DNA of 64,000 nt, from NCBI GenBank assembly GCA_944390805.1, contig CALXQW010000027.1, forward strand, positions 1 through 64,000, given 5' to 3'. The position numbers and the translations under genes were made by a program. The notes below the pieces were generated by a model. It was not told the origin of the DNA. It did not search any database and saw only the letters and a list, made by a program, of their open reading frames with translations. The DNA is from an uncultured Opitutales bacterium. Its GTDB lineage: Bacteria; Verrucomicrobiota; Verrucomicrobiia; Opitutales; Intestinicryptomonadaceae. This document shows positions 48,178 through 57,161 of this stretch, piece after piece (the stretch's first letter is position 1; every line of letters starts with the position of its first letter).

Positions 48178-49128
48178 ATGGAAATTTCCTCAAAATTGGG
48201 GCCGGAAGCGCTGGAGCGCATGCATGAGGCTCTTGATCTTGCAAAGAGAGTCAATACACAGGAGTTTTTAGCCAGGGCCGACGAGTTAAGGAAGAAGGCA
48301 TTTGGAAACAAATTTGAAACCTGCTCCATAATGAACGCTCGTTCCGGAAGATGCCCGGAAAACTGCAAATGGTGCGCGCAATCGGCGCACAACCACACAG
48401 ACGCAGAGGTATATCCTCTTGTTTCTGCACAAGAGGCAATTGATTTTGCAAAGGTTTTCAGCGATGCCGGCGTAAAGAGATTCTCACTTGTTACAAGTGG
48501 GCGCACGCTGTCAGACAGCGATGTAGCAAAGACGGCAGAAATCTTCAAGCGTTTGAAGAAAGAGATGAATATAGGGCTATGCGGGTCGCTCGGCTTGCTA
48601 ACAAAGAGCCAGCTTCAAATCCTGAAGGACGCCGGAATGACGCGCTACCACTGCAATCTTGAGACCGCCCCGTCAAATTTTGCAAATCTGTGCACTACAC
48701 ATACGATGGAGGACAAGCTTCAAACCATATACTGGGCAAAGGAGATAGGCTTGCAGATATGTTCGGGTGGGATAATCGGCATGGGAGAGACTTTTGAACA
48801 GCGTGCGGAGCTTGCCGCAAAGTTGTGGGAGATAGGCGCTATGTCTATACCCGTAAACATTCTAATTCCAATAAAGGGAACTCCGCTCTACGGCACACCA
48901 GACCTGCCCGATGAAGAAATTTTAAAGAGCCTTGCAATATTCCGCATAATAAACCCAGACGCGCAAATCAGGTTTGCCGGCGGGCGGTTAAAAATAAGGC
49001 ACATACAGCGCGAGGCCTTAAAATGCGGAGTAAGCGCCGCTCTTGTTGGGGACATGCTGACAACCGCCGGAGCAGGAATGAAGGACGATTTCGACATGCT
49101 TGCGGAATTGGGATATGAATATAGATAG
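48178..49128 (+). CDS. bioB: Biotin synthase
   Basis: A radical-SAM enzyme that inserts sulfur into dethiobiotin, 316 residues. The SAM-cluster motif CxxxCxxC is in '[15 protein letters not shown]'. Further conserved Cys for the 2Fe-2S cluster appear in '[11 protein letters not shown]' and '[12 protein letters not shown]', and the Arg ligand segment is near '[10 protein letters not shown]'. Its 3' end overlaps the bioA start by 14 nt. It opens the bioB-bioA-bioF-bioGC-bioD operon. Confidence 0.95.
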   Translation: MEISSKLGPEALERMHEALDLAKRVNTQEFLARADELRKKAFGNKFETCSIMNARSGRCPENCKWCAQSAHNHTDAEVYPLVSAQEAIDFAKVFSDAGVKRFSLVTSGRTLSDSDVAKTAEIFKRLKKEMNIGLCGSLGLLTKSQLQILKDAGMTRYHCNLETAPSNFANLCTTHTMEDKLQTIYWAKEIGLQICSGGIIGMGETFEQRAELAAKLWEIGAMSIPVNILIPIKGTPLYGTPDLPDEEILKSLAIFRIINPDAQIRFAGGRLKIRHIQREALKCGVSAALVGDMLTTAGAGMKDDFDMLAELGYEYR

Positions 49129-50395
49129 TTTGCTTAGATTCGACCGGGAGCATTTGTGGCATCCCTATACGTCGATGACGCATCCGCTTAAGACTTATCC
49201 GGTGGAGTCGGCGCACGGCGCGCTGATAAGGCTTGCCGACGGCAGGGAGCTTGTAGATGGAATGTCGTCGTGGTGGGCGGCCGCCTACGGGTACAACAAT
49301 CCAAGACTAAATGCTGCGGCAAAGTCGCAGATGGAGAAGACCAGCCACATAATGTTTGGCGGGCTTACGCACGCAGGCGCGGTAAGGCTTGGAATGGAGC
49401 TTTTAAAGATAGTGCCAAAAGGTCTTGATAAAATATTTTACTGCGATTCAGGCTCGGTCTCCGTTGAGGTTGCAATGAAGATGGCCTTGCAGTATTGGCA
49501 TGCCCAGGGAAAGCCAAATAAGAGGAGCTTTGCAACTATAAGGGGCGGATACCACGGAGACACATGGCATGCAATGAGCGTGTGCGATCCTGTAACAGGA
49601 ATGCACAACATATTTTCCGGGGCGCTTTCAATTCAACATTTTGCCGACAGGCCACGCACAAGATTTGGGGAAGATTTCGACCAGACCGACATTCTTAGCC
49701 TGAAGAATATAATTGAAAGCAATGCCGATACTCTTGCCGCCTTAATACTTGAGCCCATAGTGCAGGGCGCCGGTGGAATGTGGTTTTACTCTCCTGAATT
49801 TCTAAAGCAAGCCGCCGCTCTTTGCAGGGAAAACGGCGTGCTTTTCATAGCCGACGAAATCGCCACAGGTTTCATGCGCACAGGCAAGATGTTCGCATGC
49901 GAATGGGCGGGGGTATCGCCCGACATAATGTGCGTAGGCAAGGCAATAACAGGCGGATATATGAGTTTTGCGGCAACCCTCGCCACGGAGGAAGTTGCGC
50001 TTGGAATATCCAAAGGAATTCCGTCGGAATTTATGCACGGGCCAACATTCATGGCAAATCCGCTTGCCTGCGCGGTTGCCTGCGAGGCCGTAAAAATGGC
50101 CCAAGAACCAGAAACTTGCGCAAACGTAAAGAGAATAGAGGCCCATCTAAGTTCTACCCTTCCAAAGGCCGCCGCATACAATGGGGTTGCCGATGTCAGG
50201 GTACTTGGCGCTATAGGGGTTATAGAGACAAAGAAGCCTGTCGACATGCAAAGCATACAGGAAGCCTTCGTAAACAGAGGGGTATGGATAAGGCCTTTTG
50301 GAAGGCTGGTTTACGCAATGCCTCCGTACATAACAACAGACTCGCAGCTTGACAAACTCACATCGGCCATGCTCGATATAGCGAAAGGTTTATAG
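49115..50395 (+). CDS. bioA: Adenosylmethionine-8-amino-7-oxononanoate aminotransferase
   Basis: A PLP enzyme making 7,8-diaminopelargonate from KAPA with SAM as amino donor, 426 residues. The N-terminal '[12 protein letters not shown]' is specific for BioA. The SAM-binding Tyr region is '[16 protein letters not shown]', the PLP Asp is in '[14 protein letters not shown]', and the Schiff-base Lys is in '[12 protein letters not shown]'. ATG 49115 is chosen, inside the end of bioB; the frame is open five codons earlier without a family match. Confidence 0.95.
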   Translation: MNIDSLLRFDREHLWHPYTSMTHPLKTYPVESAHGALIRLADGRELVDGMSSWWAAAYGYNNPRLNAAAKSQMEKTSHIMFGGLTHAGAVRLGMELLKIVPKGLDKIFYCDSGSVSVEVAMKMALQYWHAQGKPNKRSFATIRGGYHGDTWHAMSVCDPVTGMHNIFSGALSIQHFADRPRTRFGEDFDQTDILSLKNIIESNADTLAALILEPIVQGAGGMWFYSPEFLKQAAALCRENGVLFIADEIATGFMRTGKMFACEWAGVSPDIMCVGKAITGGYMSFAATLATEEVALGISKGIPSEFMHGPTFMANPLACAVACEAVKMAQEPETCANVKRIEAHLSSTLPKAAAYNGVADVRVLGAIGVIETKKPVDMQSIQEAFVNRGVWIRPFGRLVYAMPPYITTDSQLDKLTSAMLDIAKGL

Positions 50396-50406
50396 GAGTA
50401 AATGCC

Positions 50407-51588
50407 GTGAATGAAACTTTGGAGAGATTGAAGGAGGATGGGCTTTTGCGCAGCCTTGCCGACTGTAGAAACATCGGGACACACCTGTGTCTGCCGGACG
50501 GATCGGAATATCTGAATTTTTCCTCCAACGATTATCTTGGATTATCCGCCATGCCCGAACTTCAGGACGAATTTTTAATGCGCATAACCGAGACGGACCG
50601 CAAAAGCTTTCTATTTGGATCTACATCAAGCCGGCTGATAACAGGAAATTTCACGGAGTTTGGAGAGTTTGAAGAGCAGATATGCTCAGCCTATGGGAGA
50701 GATTCCGCTCTAGTATTCAACAGCGGCTACCACGCAAACACCGGCATACTTCCGGCACTTGCGGGCCCAGACGATCTAATCTTGGCAGACAAGCTTGTAC
50801 ATGCGAGCATAATAGACGCCTTAAAATTGTCCAAATGCAAATTTCTGCGCTATTCCCACAATGACATTGAACATCTTGAAAAGCTTCTCAAATTAAACCG
50901 AGACAAATTTAAAAGAATATTCATAGCAACGGAATCTGTCTTCAGCATGGACGGAGACTTTGCTGACTTAAAGGAGCTTGTAAATATAAAGGAGCGCTAC
51001 GGCGCATTTTTATACGTCGATGAGGCACATGCAGTTGGAGTATTCGGCAAAAGCGGGCTTGGTCTTTGCGAGGAGCTCTCTCTGATAGAGAGCATAGACA
51101 TAATCATGTGCACACTTGGCAAGGCACTTGCCGGAGAGGGCGCATACGCGGTGTGTTCAAAAGACGCGCACGACATGCTTGTGAATTTCTGCCGCAGCCT
51201 TATATTTACTACCGCAATGCCCCCCATAAATGTCATGTGGGACAAATTCGCCTTTTCAAAGATGAGAGATATGAGCAGCAAGCGCGCAGAACTAAGGGAT
51301 AACATGGCGGCATTGAGAAAGCTCGTTCCCGCATTGCGTGGCCAAAGCCAGATAGCGCCGCTTGTCATAGGTTCAAACGCCGACACTCTGGCGTTTTCCG
51401 ACGGGCTGAAGAGGCGCGGCATTTGGGCAAGTCCCATAAGGCACCCTACTGTTCCCGCCGAAACTGCCAGAATAAGATTCTCCGCTGGAGCCGCCCACAG
51501 CAGGCTCGATATAGACACTCTTGCCAGTGCCATATGCGACACCGCCCGTGAACTTGGCATAGATATTTTCACCGGAGGCAAACAGTGA
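50407..51588 (+). CDS. bioF: 8-amino-7-oxononanoate synthase
   Basis: A PLP alpha-oxoamine synthase that condenses pimeloyl-ACP with alanine, 393 residues. The glycine loop and 'FSSNDYLGLSAMPEL', 'VFNSGYHANTGILPAL', the Asp/His pair in 'YVDEAHAVGVFG' and the PLP Lys in 'GKALAGEGAY' are typical. The start is GTG 50407, supported by AGGAG 8 nt upstream; nearby ATG codons are out of frame. Its TGA overlaps the GTG start of the next gene by 4 nt. Confidence 0.93.
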   Translation: MNETLERLKEDGLLRSLADCRNIGTHLCLPDGSEYLNFSSNDYLGLSAMPELQDEFLMRITETDRKSFLFGSTSSRLITGNFTEFGEFEEQICSAYGRDSALVFNSGYHANTGILPALAGPDDLILADKLVHASIIDALKLSKCKFLRYSHNDIEHLEKLLKLNRDKFKRIFIATESVFSMDGDFADLKELVNIKERYGAFLYVDEAHAVGVFGKSGLGLCEELSLIESIDIIMCTLGKALAGEGAYAVCSKDAHDMLVNFCRSLIFTTAMPPINVMWDKFAFSKMRDMSSKRAELRDNMAALRKLVPALRGQSQIAPLVIGSNADTLAFSDGLKRRGIWASPIRHPTVPAETARIRFSAGAAHSRLDIDTLASAICDTARELGIDIFTGGKQ

Positions 51589-52979
51589 GAAGCGTCTGGA
51601 TAAAAAAAAGCGGGGCAAAACGCCTGGTGGTGCTTTTTGGAGGCTGGGGATTTTCGGAAAACTGCCTTAATCCGGACGCATTCAAAGACGCAGATCTGCT
51701 TTTTTTTCACGACTACCGTACTTTGGAAATGCCTTCCCTGCCCGATTTTGCCCCATATGACAAAGTGTATCTTGCTGCATGGTCTTTTGGTGTATGGGTT
51801 GCAAACATGTTCTTCGACAGGTTTCCGAAGAGAAAGATATCTATAGCAATCAACGGATCTTGGGATCCCGTATCAGACACGCGCGGAATACCTGAAGATA
51901 TTTTCCGAGCAACGTTGAATTCTTACGACGAGCGCGCAAAGAAGAAGTTTTTAGCAAGAATATTTGGATCTTACAGCCGCATGGAGGAGCTTTTAAAATA
52001 TGCACCCCATGCTCCGGCAGATGATCAGAAACTTGAACTTGCCGCATTGGACAGATTCTTTAAGGAAAATCCGCAGACGCCAAAGGATTGGACTCGTGCC
52101 ATAGCCTCGCCAGCCGACAAGATCTTCCCTATATCCTCAATGCGCAATGCATGGGGCGATAAGTTGGAAATCTCCGGAAATGCACATTATCCGGCTGAAA
52201 TTTTTCTGGTAGATTTTTTCAAGAATTGCGAAGACATCTTCAATCTTAGAAACTCATTTCAAAGGGCATCAAAAAGCTATGCGGAAAATGCCGTTGTGCA
52301 AAAGTCGATAGCGCTTAATCTATCAAAAATGATATCGGAGGTCGCCGAAAAAGGTGCCGAGCGCATAATAGAACTTGGAAGCGGCACAGGATTTCTTACA
52401 AAACAGCTTTTAGAGGCTTTTCCGTCGGCGAGAATAGATGCAATAGACCTTTGCCAAAGCCCAGAAGACCCAATCTTAAAAGAGGCCGGACAAAGGATTT
52501 GTTTCATATCGGCAGACGCGCAGAGCGTTGCATTTGCAAAAAATGTAGACATAATATCATCGGCATCTTTTCTGCAATGGATATCCAACCGGCGACAATT
52601 GTTTTGCAAATGCAAAAACTCCTTAAAGGAAGGGGGCATACTTGCATTTTCAACATTTGGGCCAAACAATCTCATACAGATAAAGAGTCTGTGTTCAAGC
52701 GGACTTGAATACGCATCTTTAGAGACGCTAAAAGAGGAGCTTCAGACCTGCGGCTTTGAAATTTTGCTTGCAAAAGAGCAGAATCAAGAACTTCTATTTC
52801 CAACAGTAAAAGACGTTTTGAAACATATAAAGCTAACCGGCGTAAACGGGGCGCACAAGCGTTTCTGGACACCCCGAACCTTCGAGAGGTTCCGCCGCGA
52901 ATACGCCGCCAGATATTCCGCAGGCAGCGGAGTTTATCTGACGTACAATCCAATATACATCATAGCAAAAAAAGGTTAA
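51585..52979 (+). CDS. bioC: BioG-BioC fusion: pimeloyl-ACP methyl ester esterase and malonyl-ACP O-methyltransferase
   Basis: A 464-residue two-domain protein. Residues 1-215 are a DUF452/BioG alpha/beta hydrolase with the nucleophile Ser67 in 'AAWSFGVWV' and likely Asp178 and His201. Residues from about 222 ('LRNSFQRASKSYAENAVVQ') to the end are a BioC methyltransferase with the SAM motif 'LGSGTGFLTKQLL' (265-273). BioC methylates malonyl-ACP so that fatty acid synthesis can build the pimelate chain; BioG removes the methyl group at the end. The first and last enzymes are thus on one chain. Such fusions are known in other phyla. It begins at GTG 51585 and ends 2 nt before bioD. Confidence 0.9.
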   Translation: MRSVWIKKSGAKRLVVLFGGWGFSENCLNPDAFKDADLLFFHDYRTLEMPSLPDFAPYDKVYLAAWSFGVWVANMFFDRFPKRKISIAINGSWDPVSDTRGIPEDIFRATLNSYDERAKKKFLARIFGSYSRMEELLKYAPHAPADDQKLELAALDRFFKENPQTPKDWTRAIASPADKIFPISSMRNAWGDKLEISGNAHYPAEIFLVDFFKNCEDIFNLRNSFQRASKSYAENAVVQKSIALNLSKMISEVAEKGAERIIELGSGTGFLTKQLLEAFPSARIDAIDLCQSPEDPILKEAGQRICFISADAQSVAFAKNVDIISSASFLQWISNRRQLFCKCKNSLKEGGILAFSTFGPNNLIQIKSLCSSGLEYASLETLKEELQTCGFEILLAKEQNQELLFPTVKDVLKHIKLTGVNGAHKRFWTPRTFERFRREYAARYSAGSGVYLTYNPIYIIAKKG

Positions 52980-52981
52980 TT

Positions 52982-53620
52982 ATGGCAGTTTATTTCATTT
53001 CCGGCAGCGACACCGACGTGGGCAAATCTGTTGCGACAGGCTGGCTTGCAAAGCGGGCGCTTGAAAATGGGGCAAAGATAACCACACAAAAGCTCATACA
53101 GACAGGCTGCGAGGGGATCTCTGAAGACATACTGACACACAGGCGAATAATGGGAATAGCTCCCGATAAGTTTGACACCGATTTTACAACGTGTCCGTGT
53201 GTTTACAGCTATCCGTGTTCGCCGCATCTTGCCGCTATAAAGGACAACAAGCCAATAGACTTTGCCAAGATTTTGCGCTGCACCAAAAAGCTCGAGAAAC
53301 ATTTTGATACAGTACTTCTCGAGGGAGCTGGCGGATTGATGGTTCCGCTTACGGAAAATTTTCTTACCATAGATTATATAGCTGCGGAAGGATACCCTGT
53401 AATACTTGTGGTATCCGGAAAACTCGGGGGCATAAACCATGCGCTTCTTTCACTTGATGCATGCAAAAGACGCGGAATAGAGGTTGCGCAGGTTGTATTT
53501 AACGAGCATGGCTCGCCAGACAAATTCATATCGGAAGACGCAAAGAAAATAATATCTTCAAGGCTAAAAAGCCTCTATCCGGACGCCTTATTTGAAGTCA
53601 TGCCGGAATTGGAATTTTAA
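52982..53620 (+). CDS. bioD: ATP-dependent dethiobiotin synthetase
   Basis: Closes the ureido ring of dethiobiotin using CO2 and ATP, 212 residues. The P-loop is 'ISGSDTDVGKSVATGWLA', the substrate Lys/Thr region is 'TTQKLIQTGCEG', and the 'LLEGAGGLMVPLT' motif binds Mg-ATP. The length is normal for BioD. It is the last gene of the operon and is followed after about 100 nt by a strong terminator. With bioB, bioA, bioF and bioGC the pathway from malonyl-ACP to biotin is complete. Confidence 0.95.
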   Translation: MAVYFISGSDTDVGKSVATGWLAKRALENGAKITTQKLIQTGCEGISEDILTHRRIMGIAPDKFDTDFTTCPCVYSYPCSPHLAAIKDNKPIDFAKILRCTKKLEKHFDTVLLEGAGGLMVPLTENFLTIDYIAAEGYPVILVVSGKLGGINHALLSLDACKRRGIEVAQVVFNEHGSPDKFISEDAKKIISSRLKSLYPDALFEVMPELEF

Positions 53621-53717
53621 AAGTTTTAGATAAAAAAACTTCATGCCGGCAGAAGCATTGCAAAGCAAAACCATATGCTGCCAATGAAAAAGCTTCGCCC
53701 TAAAAAAAGTGTTATAA

Positions 53718-53758
53718 AAAAGCGGGCCGCAATCCAAAGGATACGCGGCCCGTTTTTT
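53718..53758. terminator. Bidirectional terminator between bioD and the esterase gene
   Basis: Perfect 8-bp stem CGGGCCGC / GCGGCCCG (53723-53730 and 53745-53752), followed on the plus strand by TTTTTT (53753-53758) and preceded by an A-run, so it can also end the converging minus-strand gene. Confidence 0.88.
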
Positions 53759-53789
53759 AATGCAATTTTTAGCCTATAGAAAATGCAGC

Positions 53790-55376
53790 CTACTTGATGA
53801 TTTCCGTGTTGAACGGAGCGGCAGGAAGGGAATCTTTGTTAAAGAGGCAAGCGTTGTCGCGCGAGGCCGCGCTAAACAGGTATCTGGCCTCGGTGATTTT
53901 AGATTTTGACAAAGACTTGTCCGCAGGAACGAGTGTGATGAAGTCGCCCGATATTGAAGCGGAAGCGGGAGTCCATTCTCCTGCGGCTTTAACCTCAAAT
54001 CCGCGGGGCTCGCCCTTAAACATCAACCCGCGCCCGCCAGTTTTCATCTTAATGCGCGCAGTGCCGCCCTTGAAAGTTGCCGACTCAAAGATTGGGCTTA
54101 ATGAGTATTTATCTGAAACCTTGTAAACTCTGTCTAATGCGGCAAGAGCGCAGCGGCGTCCAACAGGCTCCTTGTCTGTTGGGTGAATGTCGGAGTCGTT
54201 TCCGGTGTCGGCGCTCACAACCATATAGCAATTTGGAACTTTCCTAAATACAAGTTCCTGCTTAAGCCTTGCAATATCCCAAGTCTTTACCTTGCCATAG
54301 CTTGGAAGCTGCACAAATACAAACGGCATGGATGGATTCTTCCACAAGGTTCTGTATATATCTATGAAACCTTCAAACTGTTCAGATAAAGTCTCAAGGC
54401 TAACCCCGTATGCGTCGGCTTCGGCCTCGTACCACAGAACTCCCTTTATGGCAAATCCAACAGCCGGATTTATACGCGTGTTAAAAAGAGCCTGGGGGCT
54501 TCTGTGCCCTTCAGGAAAACTTGGCCTGAGAGCGCGCAAAGAACCGGCGTATTTTTCGGTACGGGGCGCTTTGGGCTTTTTGCCTCCGTCGCGCTTGTAA
54601 ACGGCAAGGGCGGCCTCGTACTTTTTATTGAGCTTTTCGGCTTTGAGTTTTTCGGCCTCTATGTCAAATTTCGATAATCTGTCGGCATGGTCGGCAAGGA
54701 TGGAGTCGAAATTTCTGCGCTTTTTCATCTCGTCCATAGGCAGCCAGGTACGCATGGGAGCGCTTCCAACTGCAGTGGAAATCAGCCCCACGGGAACATT
54801 CAATCCGCCAAGTAGACCCTCTCCAAAAAAGAACGCAACTGAATTGAAGCCTCCGGCAACTTCAGGAGAACAGACCACCCATTGGGAACCTTCTACAAAA
54901 TCGTCAAACGGAGTTTCTGAAACCGTCGCCGAACCCTGTTTAAAATATCGAAGCAGAGGATAATCTGCGCGTTTTTCCACATCTGAAAAAGTGGATACAC
55001 CCTTAAGGGAAAACGCCATGTTAGACTGGCCGCCTGTAAGCCAAACCTCCCCAACGAGAGCTCCTTTTGCGCTCTTGGATAATTTTCCGTTTTCAAAGAA
55101 GTTCATATCGGAAGGTTTGGAGTTCGCCTCAAACGGGCCTATAAAAAGCTCCCACGAGCCAGACGAATCAGACTTTGTCTTTGCGCTTTTCCCAAGAAAT
55201 TCAACCGAGATTTCCGCATTTGGAGAAGCCTTTCCCCACACCTTTACCGGAGTATTTCGCTGCAGCACCATATTGTCTGAAAACAGCTTGTTTGGAACAA
55301 CTTCTGCACAAAGATCTGAGAGTAGAAATGCCGACAGCGCAAAACATAAAAGTTTCTTTTTATAAAATGTATCCAT
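53790..55376 (-). CDS. Secreted sialate O-acetylesterase (SGNH family)
   Basis: An exported 528-residue esterase of the sialate 9-O-acetylesterase family. The signal peptide is 'MDTFYKKKLLCFALSAFLLS', with a likely site near 'DLCA-EVV'. The N-terminal strand region has 'LFSDNMVLQRNTPVKVWGKA'. The catalytic Ser is in 'VWLTGGQSNMAFS' and the Asp/His pair in 'DSDIHPTDKEPVGRR'. The block usually reading WYQGE is 'LWYEAEADAY' here. It removes acetyl groups from mucin sialic acids or from related O-acetylated sugars. It is monocistronic and divergent from mraZ. Confidence 0.88.
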   Translation of the reverse strand: MDTFYKKKLLCFALSAFLLSDLCAEVVPNKLFSDNMVLQRNTPVKVWGKASPNAEISVEFLGKSAKTKSDSSGSWELFIGPFEANSKPSDMNFFENGKLSKSAKGALVGEVWLTGGQSNMAFSLKGVSTFSDVEKRADYPLLRYFKQGSATVSETPFDDFVEGSQWVVCSPEVAGGFNSVAFFFGEGLLGGLNVPVGLISTAVGSAPMRTWLPMDEMKKRRNFDSILADHADRLSKFDIEAEKLKAEKLNKKYEAALAVYKRDGGKKPKAPRTEKYAGSLRALRPSFPEGHRSPQALFNTRINPAVGFAIKGVLWYEAEADAYGVSLETLSEQFEGFIDIYRTLWKNPSMPFVFVQLPSYGKVKTWDIARLKQELVFRKVPNCYMVVSADTGNDSDIHPTDKEPVGRRCALAALDRVYKVSDKYSLSPIFESATFKGGTARIKMKTGGRGLMFKGEPRGFEVKAAGEWTPASASISGDFITLVPADKSLSKSKITEARYLFSAASRDNACLFNKDSLPAAPFNTEIIK

Positions 55377-55523
55377 GAAAAAATCTTTATGAATTAAATA
55401 AAAATTTTCAAATGATTTTCCCCTTTAGGCCTGCTCGATAGAGCTAAGAAGTGTAAATTTTACACAAGATACTTATATTCATAAAAATATTTTTTCAAAA
55501 AAAATAAAAAATTTTTCAAAAAG

Positions 55524-55588
55524 TGGCAAACTTTACTTGACAATGGGTGAAAGTGGGCAATTATGGGTATCAATGGCAAATAAAGGGT
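55524..55588 (+). promoter_or_regulatory. mraZ promoter with ten-base-phased MraZ boxes
   Basis: TGGG-type boxes recur exactly every 10 bases: TGGGT (55544), TGGGC (55554), TGGGT (55564), TGGCA (55574), AGGGT (55584), with one more TGGCA in phase at 55524. MraZ is known to bind direct TGGGN repeats with this spacing. The -35 TTGACA (55537-55542) stands right before the first perfect box, and the likely -10 (TTATGG, about 55561) lies among them, so bound MraZ would block transcription of its own cluster. Confidence 0.82.
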
Positions 55589-55593
55589 GATTA

Positions 55594-56052
55594 ATGGCGG
55601 ACGCATTGACAGACGGAGTTTTCTACGTTGGGGAGTTTGAAAAACCTCTCGACGACAAGAGGCGTCTGACTGTGCCGTCAAAATGGCGATTCAAGGGAGA
55701 TGACTCCGATGTTGCATATTTGGCCATACCCAACGTAAACGGATCAATTTCGGTCTATCCGCCTTCGATGATAGCAAAGTTGATGGAGACGGTGTCGAAA
55801 GTGGGGATGTCGAATCCGTCGGCGCAGAGGCAGATACTTCGTTTGTTCGGCAGCGGCGATCGTTTTGGATGCGACAAACAGGGGCGCATAGTTTTGTCGG
55901 AGAAGCTGATGAAGCATGCGGGGATAGAGAAAGAGACCGTTGCCGCCGGGGCCTTAACGCACTTTCAAATTTGGAATCCCGAGCGCTACAAGAAATATCT
56001 TGAGGAGGGCGACGAGTCTCCCGAAAGCATTTTGGAGAAGCTTGGGCTTTAA
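55594..56052 (+). CDS. mraZ: Transcriptional regulator MraZ
   Basis: An AbrB/SpoVT-fold regulator of the division and cell wall cluster, 152 residues. It has two copies of the DxxGR unit: 'PLDDKRRLTVPSKWR' and 'CDKQGRIVLSEKLMKHA'. 'RLFGSGDRF' precedes the second. It forms a ring that binds TGGGN repeats, which lie directly upstream of this gene. It starts the dcw cluster: mraZ, a 57-aa frame, rsmH, ftsL, ftsI, murE, murF, mraY, murD. Confidence 0.95.
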   Translation: MADALTDGVFYVGEFEKPLDDKRRLTVPSKWRFKGDDSDVAYLAIPNVNGSISVYPPSMIAKLMETVSKVGMSNPSAQRQILRLFGSGDRFGCDKQGRIVLSEKLMKHAGIEKETVAAGALTHFQIWNPERYKKYLEEGDESPESILEKLGL

Positions 56053-56067
56053 ACCGAGGAAACTTTT

Positions 56068-56241
56068 ATGGAAACCAACCGCACAATATTCGACAGCCCC
56101 GCAATAGCTGAAAGACTTATAAGTTATTTCACGGAGCCGCAAAAAGGCGGGAAAAATTTTTCAATCAAAGAAGGAACAAAAGATACAAAAAAGGCAACCG
56201 CCGAGGAGTCGGCAAGAAACCATGACGGAAAGCGTCCGTGA
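56068..56241 (+). CDS. Small unrecognised protein, 57 aa, between mraZ and rsmH
   Basis: ATG 56068 to TGA 56239-56241, preceded by a strong GAGGAA seven to eight bases upstream. It starts 15 nt after the mraZ stop and overlaps the rsmH start (56222) by 20 nt, the packing of a true operon member. The product is hydrophilic: an N-terminal amphipathic helix ('SPAIAERLISYFTE'), then a Lys/Glu/Thr-rich tail ('KEGTKDTKKATAEESARNHD'). No membrane segment or known domain. mraZ and rsmH are usually adjacent, so this is an unusual insertion. It may only couple translation of rsmH, but the binding site and composition favour a real product. Confidence 0.6.
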   Translation: METNRTIFDSPAIAERLISYFTEPQKGGKNFSIKEGTKDTKKATAEESARNHDGKRP

Positions 56242-57160
56242 AAGTCTGAATAAGGGGCACATACCCGTTTTGCTGCGAGAAAGCATATCATTGCTCTCGC
56301 CTGCCGACGGACGCACATATCTTGACTGCACATTCGGAGCCGGCGGACATTCAAGGGCCATTCTTCAGAGCGCTAACTGCCGCGTAGAGGCTCTCGACCG
56401 CGATCCAGACGCAGCTGTGCGCGCGGAGGAATTCAAGAAGGAATTCGGCGCGCGTTTTTCGTTCTTTGAGAGAAACTTTTCACAACTGGACAAACAAAGC
56501 ACAAACGGGTACGCCGGAGTTCTGATGGACCTCGGCGTATCTTCCTTTCAGCTCGATGAGGGGCGCCGCGGATTTTCCATATTGAGAGACGGCCCCCTCG
56601 ACATGCGCATGAATCCCAACGAGGGACTCTCCGCCAAGGAGCTAATAGAGAGTCTCGATGAAGACTCGCTTGCCAAGATACTGCGCGACTACGGCGAAGA
56701 ACCCCGTTTCAGGAAGGTTGCAAAGGCTGTTAAAGAGGCGTCTCAAAACGGTGAGTTAAACTCGACAGCAGATTTGGCGCAAATTGTTGCAAGAGCCATA
56801 GGCCCTGCCGGAAGAGGAATGCGGATAAACCCTGCAACAAAGACCTTCCAGGCGCTCCGCATAGCTGTAAATGACGAACTAGGAGAAGTTGAGAGGGCGC
56901 TTCCGAAAGCTTTCGACAAGCTCGCTCCAGGCGGAGTGCTTGCGGTGATAAGCTTTCATTCGCTCGAGGACAGAATTGTAAAAAGATTTTTTAAGAAAAT
57001 GGCAGGCCGCCCAGTCGATTCTAACGACAGAAGCTTCGTTCAAGACAGGGTAAAGCTTGCCGAACTGCTAACCAACAAACCCGTCGTAGCCGGCGCGGGC
57101 GAAATAGAAAAAAACCCAAGAAGCCGCAGTGCAAAGCTGCGCGCAATAAGAAAGCTCTAA
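56222..57160 (+). CDS. rsmH: 16S rRNA (cytosine-1402-N4)-methyltransferase RsmH (MraW)
   Basis: A SAM-dependent enzyme that methylates C1402 of 16S rRNA, 312 residues. The N-terminus 'HIPVLLRESISLLSPADGRTYLDCTFGAGGHS' (in parts) contains the SAM motif. 'GVLMDLGVSSFQLDEGRRGFSI' and 'PLDMRMNP' are family signatures. The end reads 'NPRSRSAKLRAIRKL', the invariant C-terminal box. It follows the small 57-aa frame with a 20-nt overlap and precedes ftsL by one base. Confidence 0.95.
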   Translation: MTESVRESLNKGHIPVLLRESISLLSPADGRTYLDCTFGAGGHSRAILQSANCRVEALDRDPDAAVRAEEFKKEFGARFSFFERNFSQLDKQSTNGYAGVLMDLGVSSFQLDEGRRGFSILRDGPLDMRMNPNEGLSAKELIESLDEDSLAKILRDYGEEPRFRKVAKAVKEASQNGELNSTADLAQIVARAIGPAGRGMRINPATKTFQALRIAVNDELGEVERALPKAFDKLAPGGVLAVISFHSLEDRIVKRFFKKMAGRPVDSNDRSFVQDRVKLAELLTNKPVVAGAGEIEKNPRSRSAKLRAIRKL

Positions 57161-57161
57161 G

